From a virus, in the IMG/VR virus record IMGVR_UViG_3300032241_002755, positions 1 through 23,466 of that record: DNA of 23,466 nt; one strand, written 5' to 3'. The notes below the pieces were generated by a model. It made no database searches. It saw nothing but the letters and a program-made list of their open reading frames with translations, and had not been told where the DNA came from. Positions 1 through 8,800 of the stretch are shown piece after piece (the stretch's first letter is position 1; every line of letters starts with the position of its first letter). The translations under genes and the position numbers were made by a program.

Positions 1-1071
1 GTTAACATTGTAGATAACAGCTTCAACATAGTTGTTTATGTTACCAGCAATCGATAAAATATCTTGACCTGTTGCATCCCAAGTAATAGCAACGTTAGCT
101 GTTGAATTGCCGAAACCAAAGAACGAATTATTAGCAATGATACCATTAGCAGTTCCGCCATATGTACCGATCGTTAATGCAGAAGCGTTGACAACACCAG
201 TATATGTTGGAAGATAGGAAGCAATGTTAGCGCCGAGAGTGCTGTTTAATTGATAAGCAGAAGCAGCTGTACCACCAAGATTTGATGCGTTGTTAGCGTT
301 GTAAGCTGTACCAGTGAAATAAACAACAGTTGCGTTTGCTGTAATTACGCCATTAACTGTAGAATTACCAACAGCAATTTCTGTAGAGTTAGCAGTTAAA
401 CCGCTTGTTGTTGAACCATAAACGCCAGCTGTGTATGTAACAGCATTAACTGTGTTAGCTAAAATACTTGCGCTGAATGTAATTGTATTAGTAAATGTTT
501 GCGTATTTGTCCATGTAAACTGAGAAGCAGTATTGATAGACAAAGTGCCTGGAGCTGCCCAGTAAGCATTCGCACCAGCGCCGCCAGAAATAAGAACATA
601 ACCTGCAGCACCAACAACACCATTGGCTTGAATAGCGTTAGCAACGTTTATCTGACCATTGAATGTGATTGTGTTCGAAAATGACTGAGTGTTAGTCCAA
701 GCATATTGTGCAGCAACGTTAGTTGTTAAACCACCAGTTGACCCCCAGTATGCGTTCGAACCAGTGCCACCAGAGAATAAAACGTAGCCAGCTGTACCTT
801 GGCTGCCGTTTGCACCGAGCAAAGACAAATCAACGTTCGCAGCATATACGCGATTGATACCAGAAGTAGAGTTAGCAACAAGAGCTTGGTTGGCTGTAAG
901 TACGCCTGGATTTCTTACGCCACCAATGGGAACAACTGTACCGCCATCCGTTGAACCGATGTATAAAACGCCAGAACCACCAGTGGCATTCGAGTATGCC
1001 AATTCACCTGCATTGAGCGAAGCTGGGGTTGCTGTAGTTGCACTTCTTTTAATTTGAATGGTACTAGCCAT
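1..1071 (-). CDS. Fibre-type structural protein, N-terminal 357 residues (3' end outside window)
   Basis: The frame is open from the ATG at 1071 to the left window edge, with no stop. The N-terminus (I-Q-I-K-R-S-A-T-T-A-T-P-A-S-L-N-A-G-E-L-A-Y-S, then L-Y-I-G-S-T-D-G-G-T) is the standard start of many phage tail-fibre proteins, with the conserved G-E-L-A-Y. Residues 88-139 and 151-202 are two copies of a roughly 50-residue repeat ending T-W-T-N-T-Q-T-F-T-N-T-I-T-F, which recurs twice in the 734-residue protein. The rest is Asn/Thr/Ala-rich beta-repeat sequence with A-S-N-L-G-G-T-A-A-S-A-Y at about 262-273, a motif also typical of fibres. AAGGGA lies six bases before the ATG, and a TATAAATA late promoter box lies 30 bases upstream. 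It is likely a host-recognition fibre; the receptor-binding end is not visible. Confidence 0.8.
   Translation of the reverse strand, partial: MASTIQIKRSATTATPASLNAGELAYSNATGGSGVLYIGSTDGGTVVPIGGVRNPGVLTANQALVANSTSGINRVYAANVDLSLLGANGSQGTAGYVLFSGGTGSNAYWGSTGGLTTNVAAQYAWTNTQSFSNTITFNGQINVANAIQANGVVGAAGYVLISGGAGANAYWAAPGTLSINTASQFTWTNTQTFTNTITFSASILANTVNAVTYTAGVYGSTTSGLTANSTEIAVGNSTVNGVITANATVVYFTGTAYNANNASNLGGTAASAYQLNSTLGANIASYLPTYTGVVNASALTIGTYGGTANGIIANNSFFGFGNSTANVAITWDATGQDILSIAGNINNYVEAVIYNVN
466..621 (-). repeat. Fibre repeat unit B (about 52 residues)
   Basis: Encodes residues 151-202: G-V-V-G-A-A-G-Y-V-L-I-S-G-G-A-G-A-N-A-Y-W, then S-Q-F-T-W-T-N-T-Q-T-F-T-N-T-I-T-F. It is a direct neighbour and near-copy of unit A at protein level, so the fibre shaft probably uses this as a building block. 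Confidence 0.75.
655..810 (-). repeat. Fibre repeat unit A (about 52 residues)
   Basis: Encodes residues 88-139 of the fibre protein: G-T-A-G-Y-V-L-F-S-G-G, then A-Y-W-G-S, then A-A-Q-Y-A-W-T-N-T-Q-S-F-S-N-T-I-T-F-N-G. Three further copies of the pattern are at 466-621, 12149-12304 and 11972-12115. Boundaries are set by eye from the motif order. Confidence 0.75.
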
Positions 1072-1101
1072 GGAAATTCCCTTGTTATTATTATTTTTTA
1101 T

Positions 1102-1109
1102 TATTTATA
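1102..1109 (-). promoter_or_regulatory. T4-type late promoter box TATAAATA
   Basis: The minus strand reads TATAAATA exactly, the consensus late promoter element of T4 recognised by the phage sigma-like factor with its sliding-clamp coactivator. It sits in the only real intergenic gap of the window, 30 bases before the ATG at 1071, within an AT-rich run. Initiation 6-7 bases downstream would leave a leader of about two dozen bases that includes the AAGGGA ribosome site at 1078-1083. Sequence and placement are direct observations; promoter activity is inferred from T4. Confidence 0.7.
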
Positions 1110-1112
1110 AGG

Positions 1113-1379
1113 TCAAAAACTTCCACCATCAACATTAACATTGTTCGCCGTAAAGGTAACTGGCGCTAAATCATATTTTCCTGTATTTGCATTATATGTA
1201 AGTACTTCTCCATCGCTTGGAGTTGTTATTGAAACATCAAGTAAATGTGAAAGATATTGTTGGCTCAACGGAGGAGAGCTATTTTTTAAATCTATAGGAG
1301 GATTCGACTGCGAAGAAACAAGAGAACTCGCGTTCGCTACGATAATTCTTGGAGTTTGTATTACAGCATTAATCGCCAT
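1113..1379 (-). CDS. Small structural protein, 88 residues, with fibre-type motif
   Basis: The C-terminal half carries H-L-L-D-V-S-I-T-T-P-S-D-G-E-V-L-T-Y-N-A, followed by T-G-K-Y-D-L-A-P-V. This is a version of the L-x-D-V-x-x-x-x-P-x-D-G-x-V-L-x-Y-x-x-x-x-x-x-W repeat that is common in phage tail-fibre and other virion proteins, here with Tyr-Asp in place of the usual Lys-Trp. The N-terminal 40 residues are Ser/Pro/Asn-rich with no recognisable domain. It is the last member of the tightly spaced gene group; the 41 bases behind it contain a late promoter box. A role as a small fibre or baseplate component is inferred from motif and neighbours. It might also be a remnant of a larger fibre protein, although start, ribosome spacing and stop are intact. 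Confidence 0.68.
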   Translation of the reverse strand: MAINAVIQTPRIIVANASSLVSSQSNPPIDLKNSSPPLSQQYLSHLLDVSITTPSDGEVLTYNANTGKYDLAPVTFTANNVNVDGGSF

Positions 1380-1381
1380 AT

Positions 1382-2041
1382 TTACTCCGTTACAGTTTGA
1401 GTAACACTCATTACTATTGCGTTCGCATTTGTATTAGCATCATAAATCAAATAGCTGTTGTTATTGCTTGTTGTGATAAAAGTTCCAGAAGGATTCGAGA
1501 CCTTTATGATCATAACATTTGAAGATTGAGAAACTGGATCTCCGCCGATGTCATCCCAAAATCCAGCAGCCCCGTAACCGAGGAGCTGTGGTCCTTCTGT
1601 CCAATAAACTGTACCTGTTACGTTCGCAGAACCATTTGATTGATACACGCGATCGCCCGTCAAAATAGAGTTTTGAACATTTGCGAGATACATTGTATAA
1701 TATGTTGGAGTTGTATTCGGTCTCGTTGTCCATGGATCAACATAAACAACACCTTCGAGAACACGCGTAATGTTATTAGAGCTATCAGTTAAAATAACAT
1801 CATAAACATATCTTGATCTTGTCAGCTGTCCAGTTGCTGTGGAATTTAATGAAAGCGTTACTTGACCATTAGTAAGTGCGACATCAAAACTAACAGCATT
1901 AATAGAAGCGTAACTTGTTCTAATTTCTGCTTGAGCTGTATATGCTGTAAGATCTAACGGATTTCCACTAGCATCTGTTAATGAAATTTGTGTCGTAAAA
2001 GTAGAACCTTGATCGATAGAAATGTTAGCTTTTGTTGCCAT
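1382..2041 (-). CDS. Structural protein with BppU-like N-terminal beta-sandwich
   Basis: 219 residues. The first 115 (ISIDQGSTFTTQISLTDASG, then L-D-L-T-A-Y-T-A-Q-A-E-I-R-T, G-Q-V-T-L-S-L, R-Y-V-Y-D-V-I-L, E-G-V-V-Y-V-D-P) match the pattern of a beta-sandwich domain widespread in phage baseplate and fibre-anchoring proteins, similar to the N-terminal domain of siphophage BppU. The remaining 100 residues are a separate segment with V-Y-W-T-E-G-P-Q and G-A-A-G-F-W-D-D-I-G-G-D-P. I do not recognise it. The gene begins two bases after the TAA of the 164-residue gene and ends two bases before the 88-residue gene. It is probably an adaptor that holds a fibre on the baseplate. The beta-sandwich assignment is by pattern only. 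Confidence 0.75.
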   Translation of the reverse strand: MATKANISIDQGSTFTTQISLTDASGNPLDLTAYTAQAEIRTSYASINAVSFDVALTNGQVTLSLNSTATGQLTRSRYVYDVILTDSSNNITRVLEGVVYVDPWTTRPNTTPTYYTMYLANVQNSILTGDRVYQSNGSANVTGTVYWTEGPQLLGYGAAGFWDDIGGDPVSQSSNVMIIKVSNPSGTFITTSNNNSYLIYDANTNANAIVMSVTQTVTE

Positions 2042-2042
2042 G

Positions 2043-2537
2043 TTACACCGATACTAAAATTCTATTGAAGTTTACTGTTGTGTTAGATGATACAGGCGTA
2101 AATGAAAGATTTACGTTACCAGAAACTACAGAAGCGCTGAATGGACCAATAACAGTACTGTTATTAGATTGCATAACAGCATATTCGCTGATATAAGCGC
2201 TAGCGCCATCGTGGGTTACTAATGCTTTAGAAGTATAATGACTGTTTGCATTGTTATCAGTTACTGAAATAATATACTCTGCTGTTCTATATTGTCCTAA
2301 AGGAAACGCATCGATAATTTGAGTTGATGTACCAGAAGTTTGTGTGTTTGAAGACCACAGCTGAGAAACAGCAGAAACACCAAAAGCGAAAGCGCCGTTA
2401 ACAGAGGCGTTCCCATTCGGCGTTCCTCCATTAACCGTAACAGCATATGTCGACATTGCATAAGCAACTTCGTTCGTCCTATTTCTCCAATAGTCGAAGG
2501 TATTACTTACATTAGTATTTGCTACGGTTTGAGTCAT
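2043..2537 (-). CDS. Fibre-associated structural protein with domain shared with the 734-residue protein
   Basis: 164 residues in two parts. The N-terminus (N-T-F-D-Y-W-R-N-R-T-N-E-V-A-Y-A-M-S-T) is a short motif frequent at the start of T4-like phage fibre or structural proteins. Residues 76-164 form a compact beta domain containing T-A-E-Y-I-I-S-V-T-D, A-L-V-T-H-D-G, A-Y-I-S-E-Y-A-V, then F-S-A-S-V-V-S-G-N-V-N-L-S-F-T-P. The same order of motifs closes the 734-residue protein encoded at 11597-13801 (A-S-Y-E-I-S-V, V-Q-D-G, Y-I-T-E-Y-G-I-L, S-L-G-G-G-S-V-T-L-S). The protein is probably a small virion component that shares a folding or interaction domain with the larger one. The start ATG follows TAATAA. 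The stop lies one base before the next ATG. Confidence 0.75.
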   Translation of the reverse strand: MTQTVANTNVSNTFDYWRNRTNEVAYAMSTYAVTVNGGTPNGNASVNGAFAFGVSAVSQLWSSNTQTSGTSTQIIDAFPLGQYRTAEYIISVTDNNANSHYTSKALVTHDGASAYISEYAVMQSNNSTVIGPFSASVVSGNVNLSFTPVSSNTTVNFNRILVSV

Positions 2538-2540
2538 TTA

Positions 2541-2753
2541 TTATCTCTTTAACAATTCTTGTAACATCTGTTTAATATCGCTCATGTCATTTTCTAATTT
2601 GTTTAAACGCTCAGATTCTAGTTTTCTATCCTCATAAAATTTCTTTTGTTTCTTATAGGCTTCGAGCTGCCTATTATCAACACTAAGAACTGCTCCACTT
2701 TTAGGATCTTTAACTAAACCTTCTATTTCTGTCTTCAGATATTTATTTGTCAT
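2541..2753 (-). CDS. Small coiled-coil protein, 70 residues
   Basis: The N-terminal half carries a motif seen in small conserved genes of T4-like phages: V-K-D-P-K-S-G-A-V-L-S-V-D-N-R-Q-L-E-A-Y-K-K. The C-terminal half (about 38-69) is a heptad-like helix with hydrophobic positions in L-E-S-E-R-L-N-K-L-E-N-D-M-S-D-I-K-Q-M-L-Q-E-L-L, suggesting a short coiled coil that would dimerise or trimerise. The product is charged and probably soluble, with no signal or membrane segment. The ATG overlaps the stop of the 1018-residue gene by four bases, and its TAA is followed one base later by the start of the 164-residue gene. The role is unknown; an assembly factor or a small structural linker for the surrounding fibre-type proteins is possible. 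Family resemblance is from memory and was not searched. Confidence 0.75.
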   Translation of the reverse strand: MTNKYLKTEIEGLVKDPKSGAVLSVDNRQLEAYKKQKKFYEDRKLESERLNKLENDMSDIKQMLQELLKR

Positions 2754-5700
2754 AATTGCAACGCTATCGCTCTAACATCATTAAGAATCGGTGGTTTTGA
2801 AGAATCATTCGATTGAACAATAACTTTAATTTGGAATTTTAAGAATGTAGAATACAACGCCGCAGAAGAATTCAAATATGAAAGCCCATTTGGAGTTAAA
2901 ATATAGGCGTTAGCGCCATTCACTGTTGAAGACCATGGTTTACCAACTGTCAATGAAGTACCATTAGCAACTGCAACAACAGTTTGTTGGTCGTTAGCAA
3001 TATCTAAAATGTTACCAGGCTGAACTTGAATATCAAAGTAAGTTGAATTCAAAGAATGAATCTGAGCTGGGGTTGTTGTCGGAGCAGTGATTGTAATTGG
3101 AGTTGTATTACCTTGTTGTGGATTCAACGTTATCGCGCTAGTGTTAGCTGTCGCAATGAAGTAATAAGTGTTACCAGTCAAACCAGTTAATGCCGTATTT
3201 CCAGTTGGAACGTAGTAATATATTCTTTGACCAACAGAAAATAAAGAATTTGCGGTTGAAATTAAAATAGAGTTAGATGAGTTGTTAACCGCAGTTGTAT
3301 TTGCGTTGAATGTTTGTGCAAACCCAGTAACAATATTTGTCGTAGAACTCGTAGAAACATTACCGCTTATTTGAGTTTGAGTGTTAGCAGATAACCATGG
3401 AGTTGTTGGCGGAACTGCTAAGAAATATGCATTCGCAGTATATGTGTAATTGAAAGAACTATCAATTGTTAAGTGAGTATTATCCGTAATACTTACAACT
3501 TTTCTAGTTGTTTCATTTGTAGTTGGCGTAGCAGCCATATTGATGAACCATCCAGGTTTTAATTCTTTTTGGAATAAAGTTCCTGTACCAACAATAGCCG
3601 TGCAAGAGGAAGTAGTTGTAATTGTTCCTGTTGTCGGAATCAAATTATAATATGGCGCAATACCAAATGTATATTCGTTTTGATTTGATGGATTACCTGG
3701 ATCAGAATAAAGCGTAACCGATTGGTTGATCAAAGGTGTCCAAGTTTTAGCGCTAATTGGATCAGAATCCTGACCATTCAAGAACTTGACCCAAACTTGA
3801 ATATCTGTTGCAGGCGGTCTCCAAGCTGTAAGGATAACTTGAAGGTCTTCAGCGTCTTGCCCTGGAGCGAGAGTTACAATTTCAGAAACGTATTTTGATT
3901 TCGAAGAGCCATCGTTGTAAAATTCTTCATAAATGAAACTAATCGGATCAACATCGTTAGAAATCAGCAATTCCTGATGGCGAACTGTATCAACCACTGG
4001 TGACAATAAAGAGCTATCTGTCACAAGGTTTGTGTGAACAGTCAGCGAGCTTTTACCAGACATATTGAGAACTTCATTTGTTCTACTTGCTACAATTCTT
4101 TCATAGTCATAAAAGTCTGTTTCTGTACCTGGAGTTACAGCGTATTCATTTGAATCTAATGTATAGTTGTTGTTTGTACCGCTGTAGCTTACATTAAGCA
4201 CTGTACCAGATGGAGCAATTGTTGCTAATTGTGGAACAAAAGAATTCATTCTTGGGTTGTATAACCCTAAAGTATTAGCAAAAGCGATTTGCGTCACGTT
4301 GTTTGGACCTGGCGAAGAAAGCACAGTAGCATTTGCAAATCTATGAATTTGTAAATTGTTAGCAGTTGTTGGCCAGTTGCCTGTTGAATTTGCAACGTAA
4401 ATAATTTCTTTAACGTCATCGTAATATTCAATGATACCAGAAATTTGCGTATTTGTTGTACCGCCCGTAGCATTGATATATGAGTTTGTTGACTGGAACA
4501 CATAATCGCCTGGCAAAATCGTAGAAGTAGTGCAAGCGTATCCAACGTTGTATACGTTAATAAAATCTGTTGGAGCATTGTTGAAATATGCATCGCCAGA
4601 TTGTGCGGTAAATTCGGCTCTATAAAGCTCAAACTTAATATACTCCGTTTGAAGCGCTGTCCATTCGCCAGTTGTTGCGCCATAAAAAGCAGTTCCAATA
4701 ACGGGTTGGCTATAAATTTGCGTACCAGTTACGAGATCTGTATCTCCAAGATTTGCGCTATAAACCCAATAACTTGGGTCGCCAGCATCTGGTTTAATAA
4801 CAACTGCATATTCAGTACCATTGTTCAAGAAAACAGGAGCTTGGAATTTAAAATTAGTTGGGAATTGAACCGAGTCATCAGTTGAATAAACATCTTGGAA
4901 ATATGATCCACCGCCTGCACCTGTAGTAACATTAAGTGGACCGCCATTATATTTTGGCGCGCCATTAATGTTAATAGCTACATCTAACCATGTTAAATGA
5001 ACTGTTGAGAATGGAATAACATTGGTTCCATCTGGGTAACCATTGTTTATTTCACAAATATAAACTGTTACGCCATTTTGGGCATTCGTTGGTTTTTGTT
5101 TAAAGAAAAGGTCAATTGATGTAACAAAAACACCTGCTTCGCCATTTGGTGTATTGATTGTAAGACCCTGAGCAATAGGCTCGTACCAACTACCAGTAAT
5201 TGTTGCTGTGTCGGGGTGAACAACGATATTAGTCGTTGTTGTTGAAGTGACAACAGTTTGGGATACAGGTACAACAGAAATTTCAGGCGTAATCGTTGTT
5301 AAAGTTACGGACTGTTTTGTAACACTAAGATTAGAAGCTGTAAATGTAGCAGAAGCTTTTGTTGTTATAGCATCAGCTGACAAAGTTAAGTTTTCAGTAT
5401 CAGCAATGGTTAATACTCTATCTCCAGTTTTAAAAGTAGCCGCTGGAACGTTAAACCAACCAGCAACAGTGCCGAATGCATCTGTTCTAATAGGATATCC
5501 ATATGGAAATGATTGAGTGATAGATTGATAATTAGAAGTATCTGCGATAACTCCGCCTTCAGCAAAACCTGAAGCGCAATATTGGTCAACCAAAACGCTA
5601 TCAAAGAAAACGTGAACAATTGTATTTGGTCTTAAATTATAAGCGTAAAAAGCAATAATTGTCGGAGCAATATATGGCTGAATAGAAACATCAGTTACAA

Positions 5701-5806
5701 AATTTCCTACAGTTTGTGTTGACGAATTATCGTTAACAACTAACTTATTACCAGATCTAGTTGCGATGTTAGTTAGCGTCGTATTAATGTTGTCGATTTC
5801 AGCCAC
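2750..5806 (-). CDS. Large virion structural protein, probably baseplate- or fibre-associated
   Basis: 1018 residues, mainly beta sequence. Residues about 205-400 form a domain starting W-Y-E-P-I-A-Q-G-L-T-I, with V-F-V-T-S-I-D-L-F-F-K and I-N-N-G-Y-P-D-G. That arrangement is common in structural proteins of marine T4-like phages. A middle region (565-690) has Y-D-Y-E-R-I-V-A-S-R-T-N-E and L-A-P-G-Q-D-A-E-D-L-Q-V-I-L-T-A-W-R-P. Residues 726-798 are a module also present twice in the preceding gene, and 812-970 look like another copy interrupted by an insert. The start is GTG at 5806-5804; AGGAG lies six bases upstream and overlaps the TAG stop of the previous gene. The stop overlaps the next ATG (ATGA). 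The position after gp8 suggests a peripheral wedge component, perhaps a functional counterpart of T4 gp10, but I see no specific gp10 motif. Confidence 0.72.
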   Translation of the reverse strand: MAEIDNINTTLTNIATRSGNKLVVNDNSSTQTVGNFVTDVSIQPYIAPTIIAFYAYNLRPNTIVHVFFDSVLVDQYCASGFAEGGVIADTSNYQSITQSFPYGYPIRTDAFGTVAGWFNVPAATFKTGDRVLTIADTENLTLSADAITTKASATFTASNLSVTKQSVTLTTITPEISVVPVSQTVVTSTTTTNIVVHPDTATITGSWYEPIAQGLTINTPNGEAGVFVTSIDLFFKQKPTNAQNGVTVYICEINNGYPDGTNVIPFSTVHLTWLDVAININGAPKYNGGPLNVTTGAGGGSYFQDVYSTDDSVQFPTNFKFQAPVFLNNGTEYAVVIKPDAGDPSYWVYSANLGDTDLVTGTQIYSQPVIGTAFYGATTGEWTALQTEYIKFELYRAEFTAQSGDAYFNNAPTDFINVYNVGYACTTSTILPGDYVFQSTNSYINATGGTTNTQISGIIEYYDDVKEIIYVANSTGNWPTTANNLQIHRFANATVLSSPGPNNVTQIAFANTLGLYNPRMNSFVPQLATIAPSGTVLNVSYSGTNNNYTLDSNEYAVTPGTETDFYDYERIVASRTNEVLNMSGKSSLTVHTNLVTDSSLLSPVVDTVRHQELLISNDVDPISFIYEEFYNDGSSKSKYVSEIVTLAPGQDAEDLQVILTAWRPPATDIQVWVKFLNGQDSDPISAKTWTPLINQSVTLYSDPGNPSNQNEYTFGIAPYYNLIPTTGTITTTSSCTAIVGTGTLFQKELKPGWFINMAATPTTNETTRKVVSITDNTHLTIDSSFNYTYTANAYFLAVPPTTPWLSANTQTQISGNVSTSSTTNIVTGFAQTFNANTTAVNNSSNSILISTANSLFSVGQRIYYYVPTGNTALTGLTGNTYYFIATANTSAITLNPQQGNTTPITITAPTTTPAQIHSLNSTYFDIQVQPGNILDIANDQQTVVAVANGTSLTVGKPWSSTVNGANAYILTPNGLSYLNSSAALYSTFLKFQIKVIVQSNDSSKPPILNDVRAIALQL
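2897..3373 (-). repeat. Beta module copy 4, apparently split by an insert (residues 812-970)
   Basis: Residues 812-833 (T-Q-I-S-G-N-V-S-T-S-S-T-T-N-I-V-T-G-F) look like the start of the module and 922-970 (Y-F-D-I-Q-V-Q-P-G-N-I-L-D-I, A-N-G-T-S-L-T-V, A-N-A-Y-I-L) like its end. Between them lies a segment with N-T-A-L-T-G-L-T-G-N-T-Y-Y-F-I-A, which is itself a motif known from other phage proteins. A nested insertion is the simplest reading, but it is made by eye. Confidence 0.45.
3413..3631 (-). repeat. Beta module copy 3 (residues 726-798 of the 1018-residue protein)
   Basis: Pattern T-G-T-I-T-T-T-S-S-C-T-A-I-V-G-T-G-T-L-F, then L-K-P-G-W-F-I, R-K-V-V-S-I-T-D-N-T-H-L-T-I-D-S-S-F, ending A-Y-F. 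It shows that the module is shared between adjacent genes. Confidence 0.6.
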
Positions 5807-5815
5807 TTAAATCTC

Positions 5816-8800
5816 CTAGGCGATATTTTGATTATTGTTCAACCAATTGTCCCAAGTAAGGAAAGGAACCCCAACTTTTGCATAGTTGACTTTCATAAAT
5901 CCATCTGAACCATAAACAACTGCATCTGGAATAATATTGAGAACTTCTTGAGCCATGACGCCAACGTAAAAAACATTACTCCAAAGATAACGGTATTTAT
6001 ACAGGTTCAAACCATTGATCAATTTACCAATTAAACTAATATCTTTCTTCAAACGAATATCAGAAATGTGAGTTAAATTATAACTGATATTACCAAAGGT
6101 TACGTTTGGATAAGCAGCTTGCAATTGCGCTAATGCATAGGCTTCAGCTTCTCCTCTTGTTATAGCGTTGTCTCCACCGCCACCGCCGTAGAAATTTCCC
6201 ATATTACCAAGATCCAACGTAATATTATTTACAGTTCCTTGCGTTACAACATCGACTGAAGTCGTTTGTGTTGTTTGCCAATCGCCCCAAATACATCCAA
6301 GAGGACTATTAGCAAACTCTTGCCATGGGGTCGCCGTATCAACAGTAATGTTAATAGAACCAGTGTTGTTTATGTCTTGGTGATTGTCATAAGCTGGGCA
6401 AAGGATAATTGTTCCATTCCAAGCTAAAGAAACATGTGCAGCTGATCTATATTTACTTGAATATGGTTGCACAAGAAATGCTTTTTCTGTATAAGGTAAT
6501 GTTATAACGCGACCAGTTTGCTGTACATTAGATGAAGACAAACTATTAAATTGCGTTATAGAACTATTTGCAAAACTGATGTTAATAACTTCTCTTGTAA
6601 TTTTCGGGCGAGCGACACCATTTTTTTGGTCGATTGCGATAGAAAATTCAGGATTAGAAACATCAGATAAAGTGAAGTCATTTAATGGATCTGCAAAGAT
6701 ACCATTTTTAAATCTATTCAAACCATTCGAATCGGTTACAGTCATAGAAGTAGTTTGTTGCTCGAGCGTAGACAAAGCAACATAGTATTCAAGGTTTGTA
6801 ACGCGATTATCAATTGTACCAATATCTTTCATCGTGTAACGACGATTTGTTACTGCTTTCGAAGAAACAGATGAAGAAGTATCGCGGATAAGATTTTTAG
6901 AAAGCTGATTGACAGGTAAAAGCTCATCGAGCTGATCTGTTGTCAATGATGGGAATGGCGGTATGCTAAGAACCGCTAAAGCCATACCGTTATCTGGATA
7001 CAAAGGATCTTGCGGAGATAAGCTAGAAACGCCTTCCTTCACCTTCAATACATTATCTGGAGTTATGAAAATAAGGTCATGTCTACCAAGATAAAATGTA
7101 TAATCAGATTGAAGGTTTTTACCGTATGATGGGAAATTCAACCCAGCAGAAGGAATTGACAAAGTTAAAGTGCTAGAAGGATTAACTGTCGCCGCTGAAA
7201 TTGAAGCTGTAACGCTAGATGTATTAGAAATATCAACATTACCAGTATCCGACGCCGTAGGAACAGAAGGTGTTCTAAAATCTACGTAATCTCTCAAAGC
7301 GTTTTTGTTACCATTGCTATCAATGTACAATGGCATATCTTTAGTTTGAATTGTCGTATTATATTTGTAATATGTATCAGCATTATAGCTAGAAATAAAT
7401 GCGCTAGTAACAGTTAATGATGATGAATTTGTAATAGCGGAAATAGTTTTATATTCATCGCCAACCTGAATCGAATCATTAGTATTAAATGTGCTGCTGA
7501 AAGAAGTTCCAGTACCTGTAACAGTGGTAGAACCAGCAACAATTGTTACAGTCCCAGGTAAACCATCGTTAATTGGGTAGGATTCAACAGTATAAAAACC
7601 TACGCCAGAATTTGTGTTTGTTGTAAAATAATCTAATTCAACAAGCAAAGTATTTGCAATAGTATGATCAAAACCAGCATTTGGATAAAGATAGCCATAA
7701 TCATAGTGTGTATCTTTTTGACCTGTGTCGTAAGTAAATAATTTAGTGTAATCCGTATTGTTTATAGAATATGAACCATCAAGCGCACCATAAACTGCTT
7801 TTACCTGATGAATATCAGAGAAACCTAAGCACCATGGACCTTTTGGACCTGCAGGGTTTGTATCAACGTTAATTTTAACAAATCTGTTTTTATTGATTTG
7901 TTTCTGAGCAGGTTGAGTTGTTGTTCTCAACACATCGAAAATAACATCAACTGCTAAAGATGAAGATGGAATTTCAGCGGTATTAATTGTAAACGATGTT
8001 GAGTTTGTAACCTGAATGTAAGATTTTGGACCAGTTACATTATATTGAATTGGTATAATTTTACCAGCTCTATATGTTTTATAATATGTGTCACCAGACT
8101 CTGTTGTATTAAATGGCGCATCAACAACCATCGAGCTCGCACCAGAAACAGATAAAACTGTTCTGATTGTACTTGCTGTAGAGTTCGTAACCTTAATTGT
8201 ATCATAAGGATTAAATTGCGTATTGAAAGAAGTTCCGCCAGAACCCGTAACTGTTGTACATGCACTCGAAATAGAAACAGTTCCTGACAACGCAGAAGAA
8301 TCAACATTTGCTGTTGCAACTAGCGTGAACGAAGAAGCAATAGAATCAGCAAGCTGTCCAACGCCATATGGTAAAATGTCTGTACCGCCTGGCTGAGAGC
8401 TTGTAATTGTATATGTTAAAGCCCCAGAAGTATTCATTGTTCCAGAAATTTTATTTCTGTAAGTATATTCTGTATGAAGGTTATTACTTGAATCTCTAAG
8501 ATTCATCAAACCAGGAACGCCAAATGTGTAAAGTTGATCTATTGATGTTGTGCTTTGCAAACCAGTTTTATAAAGGTCGCCAACGCCATGAGTCGAACCG
8601 CTCGAATAATATACTGATTGAACTTGATTTACGTTTTTATTGGCGTTCATATTTACGTTGAATACGTGCAAAAGATATGTTGCACTATTCGAACCAACAA
8701 GCCCGCCGTTGTAAACGAAACATCTAGCCAACGCCGTACCAATTTGATTGCCAATAGGCGTCAAAGCAGAAAAATATCTGTTCGTAACAGCCATTTGCGG

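Noticed and set aside
1141-1404. Plus-strand open frame of 87 codons opposite the 88-residue gene
   Set aside because: It is the antisense shadow of the minus-strand gene at 1113-1379 and the end of the next; no ribosome site or recognisable protein motif. The same applies to the other plus-strand open frames across the window.
4294-4698. Minus-strand 134-codon open frame inside the 1018-residue gene
   Set aside because: It lies in another frame of a long gene whose product has coherent domains. Its translation is Leu/Gln-rich in the way expected of a shifted Asn/Thr-rich frame.
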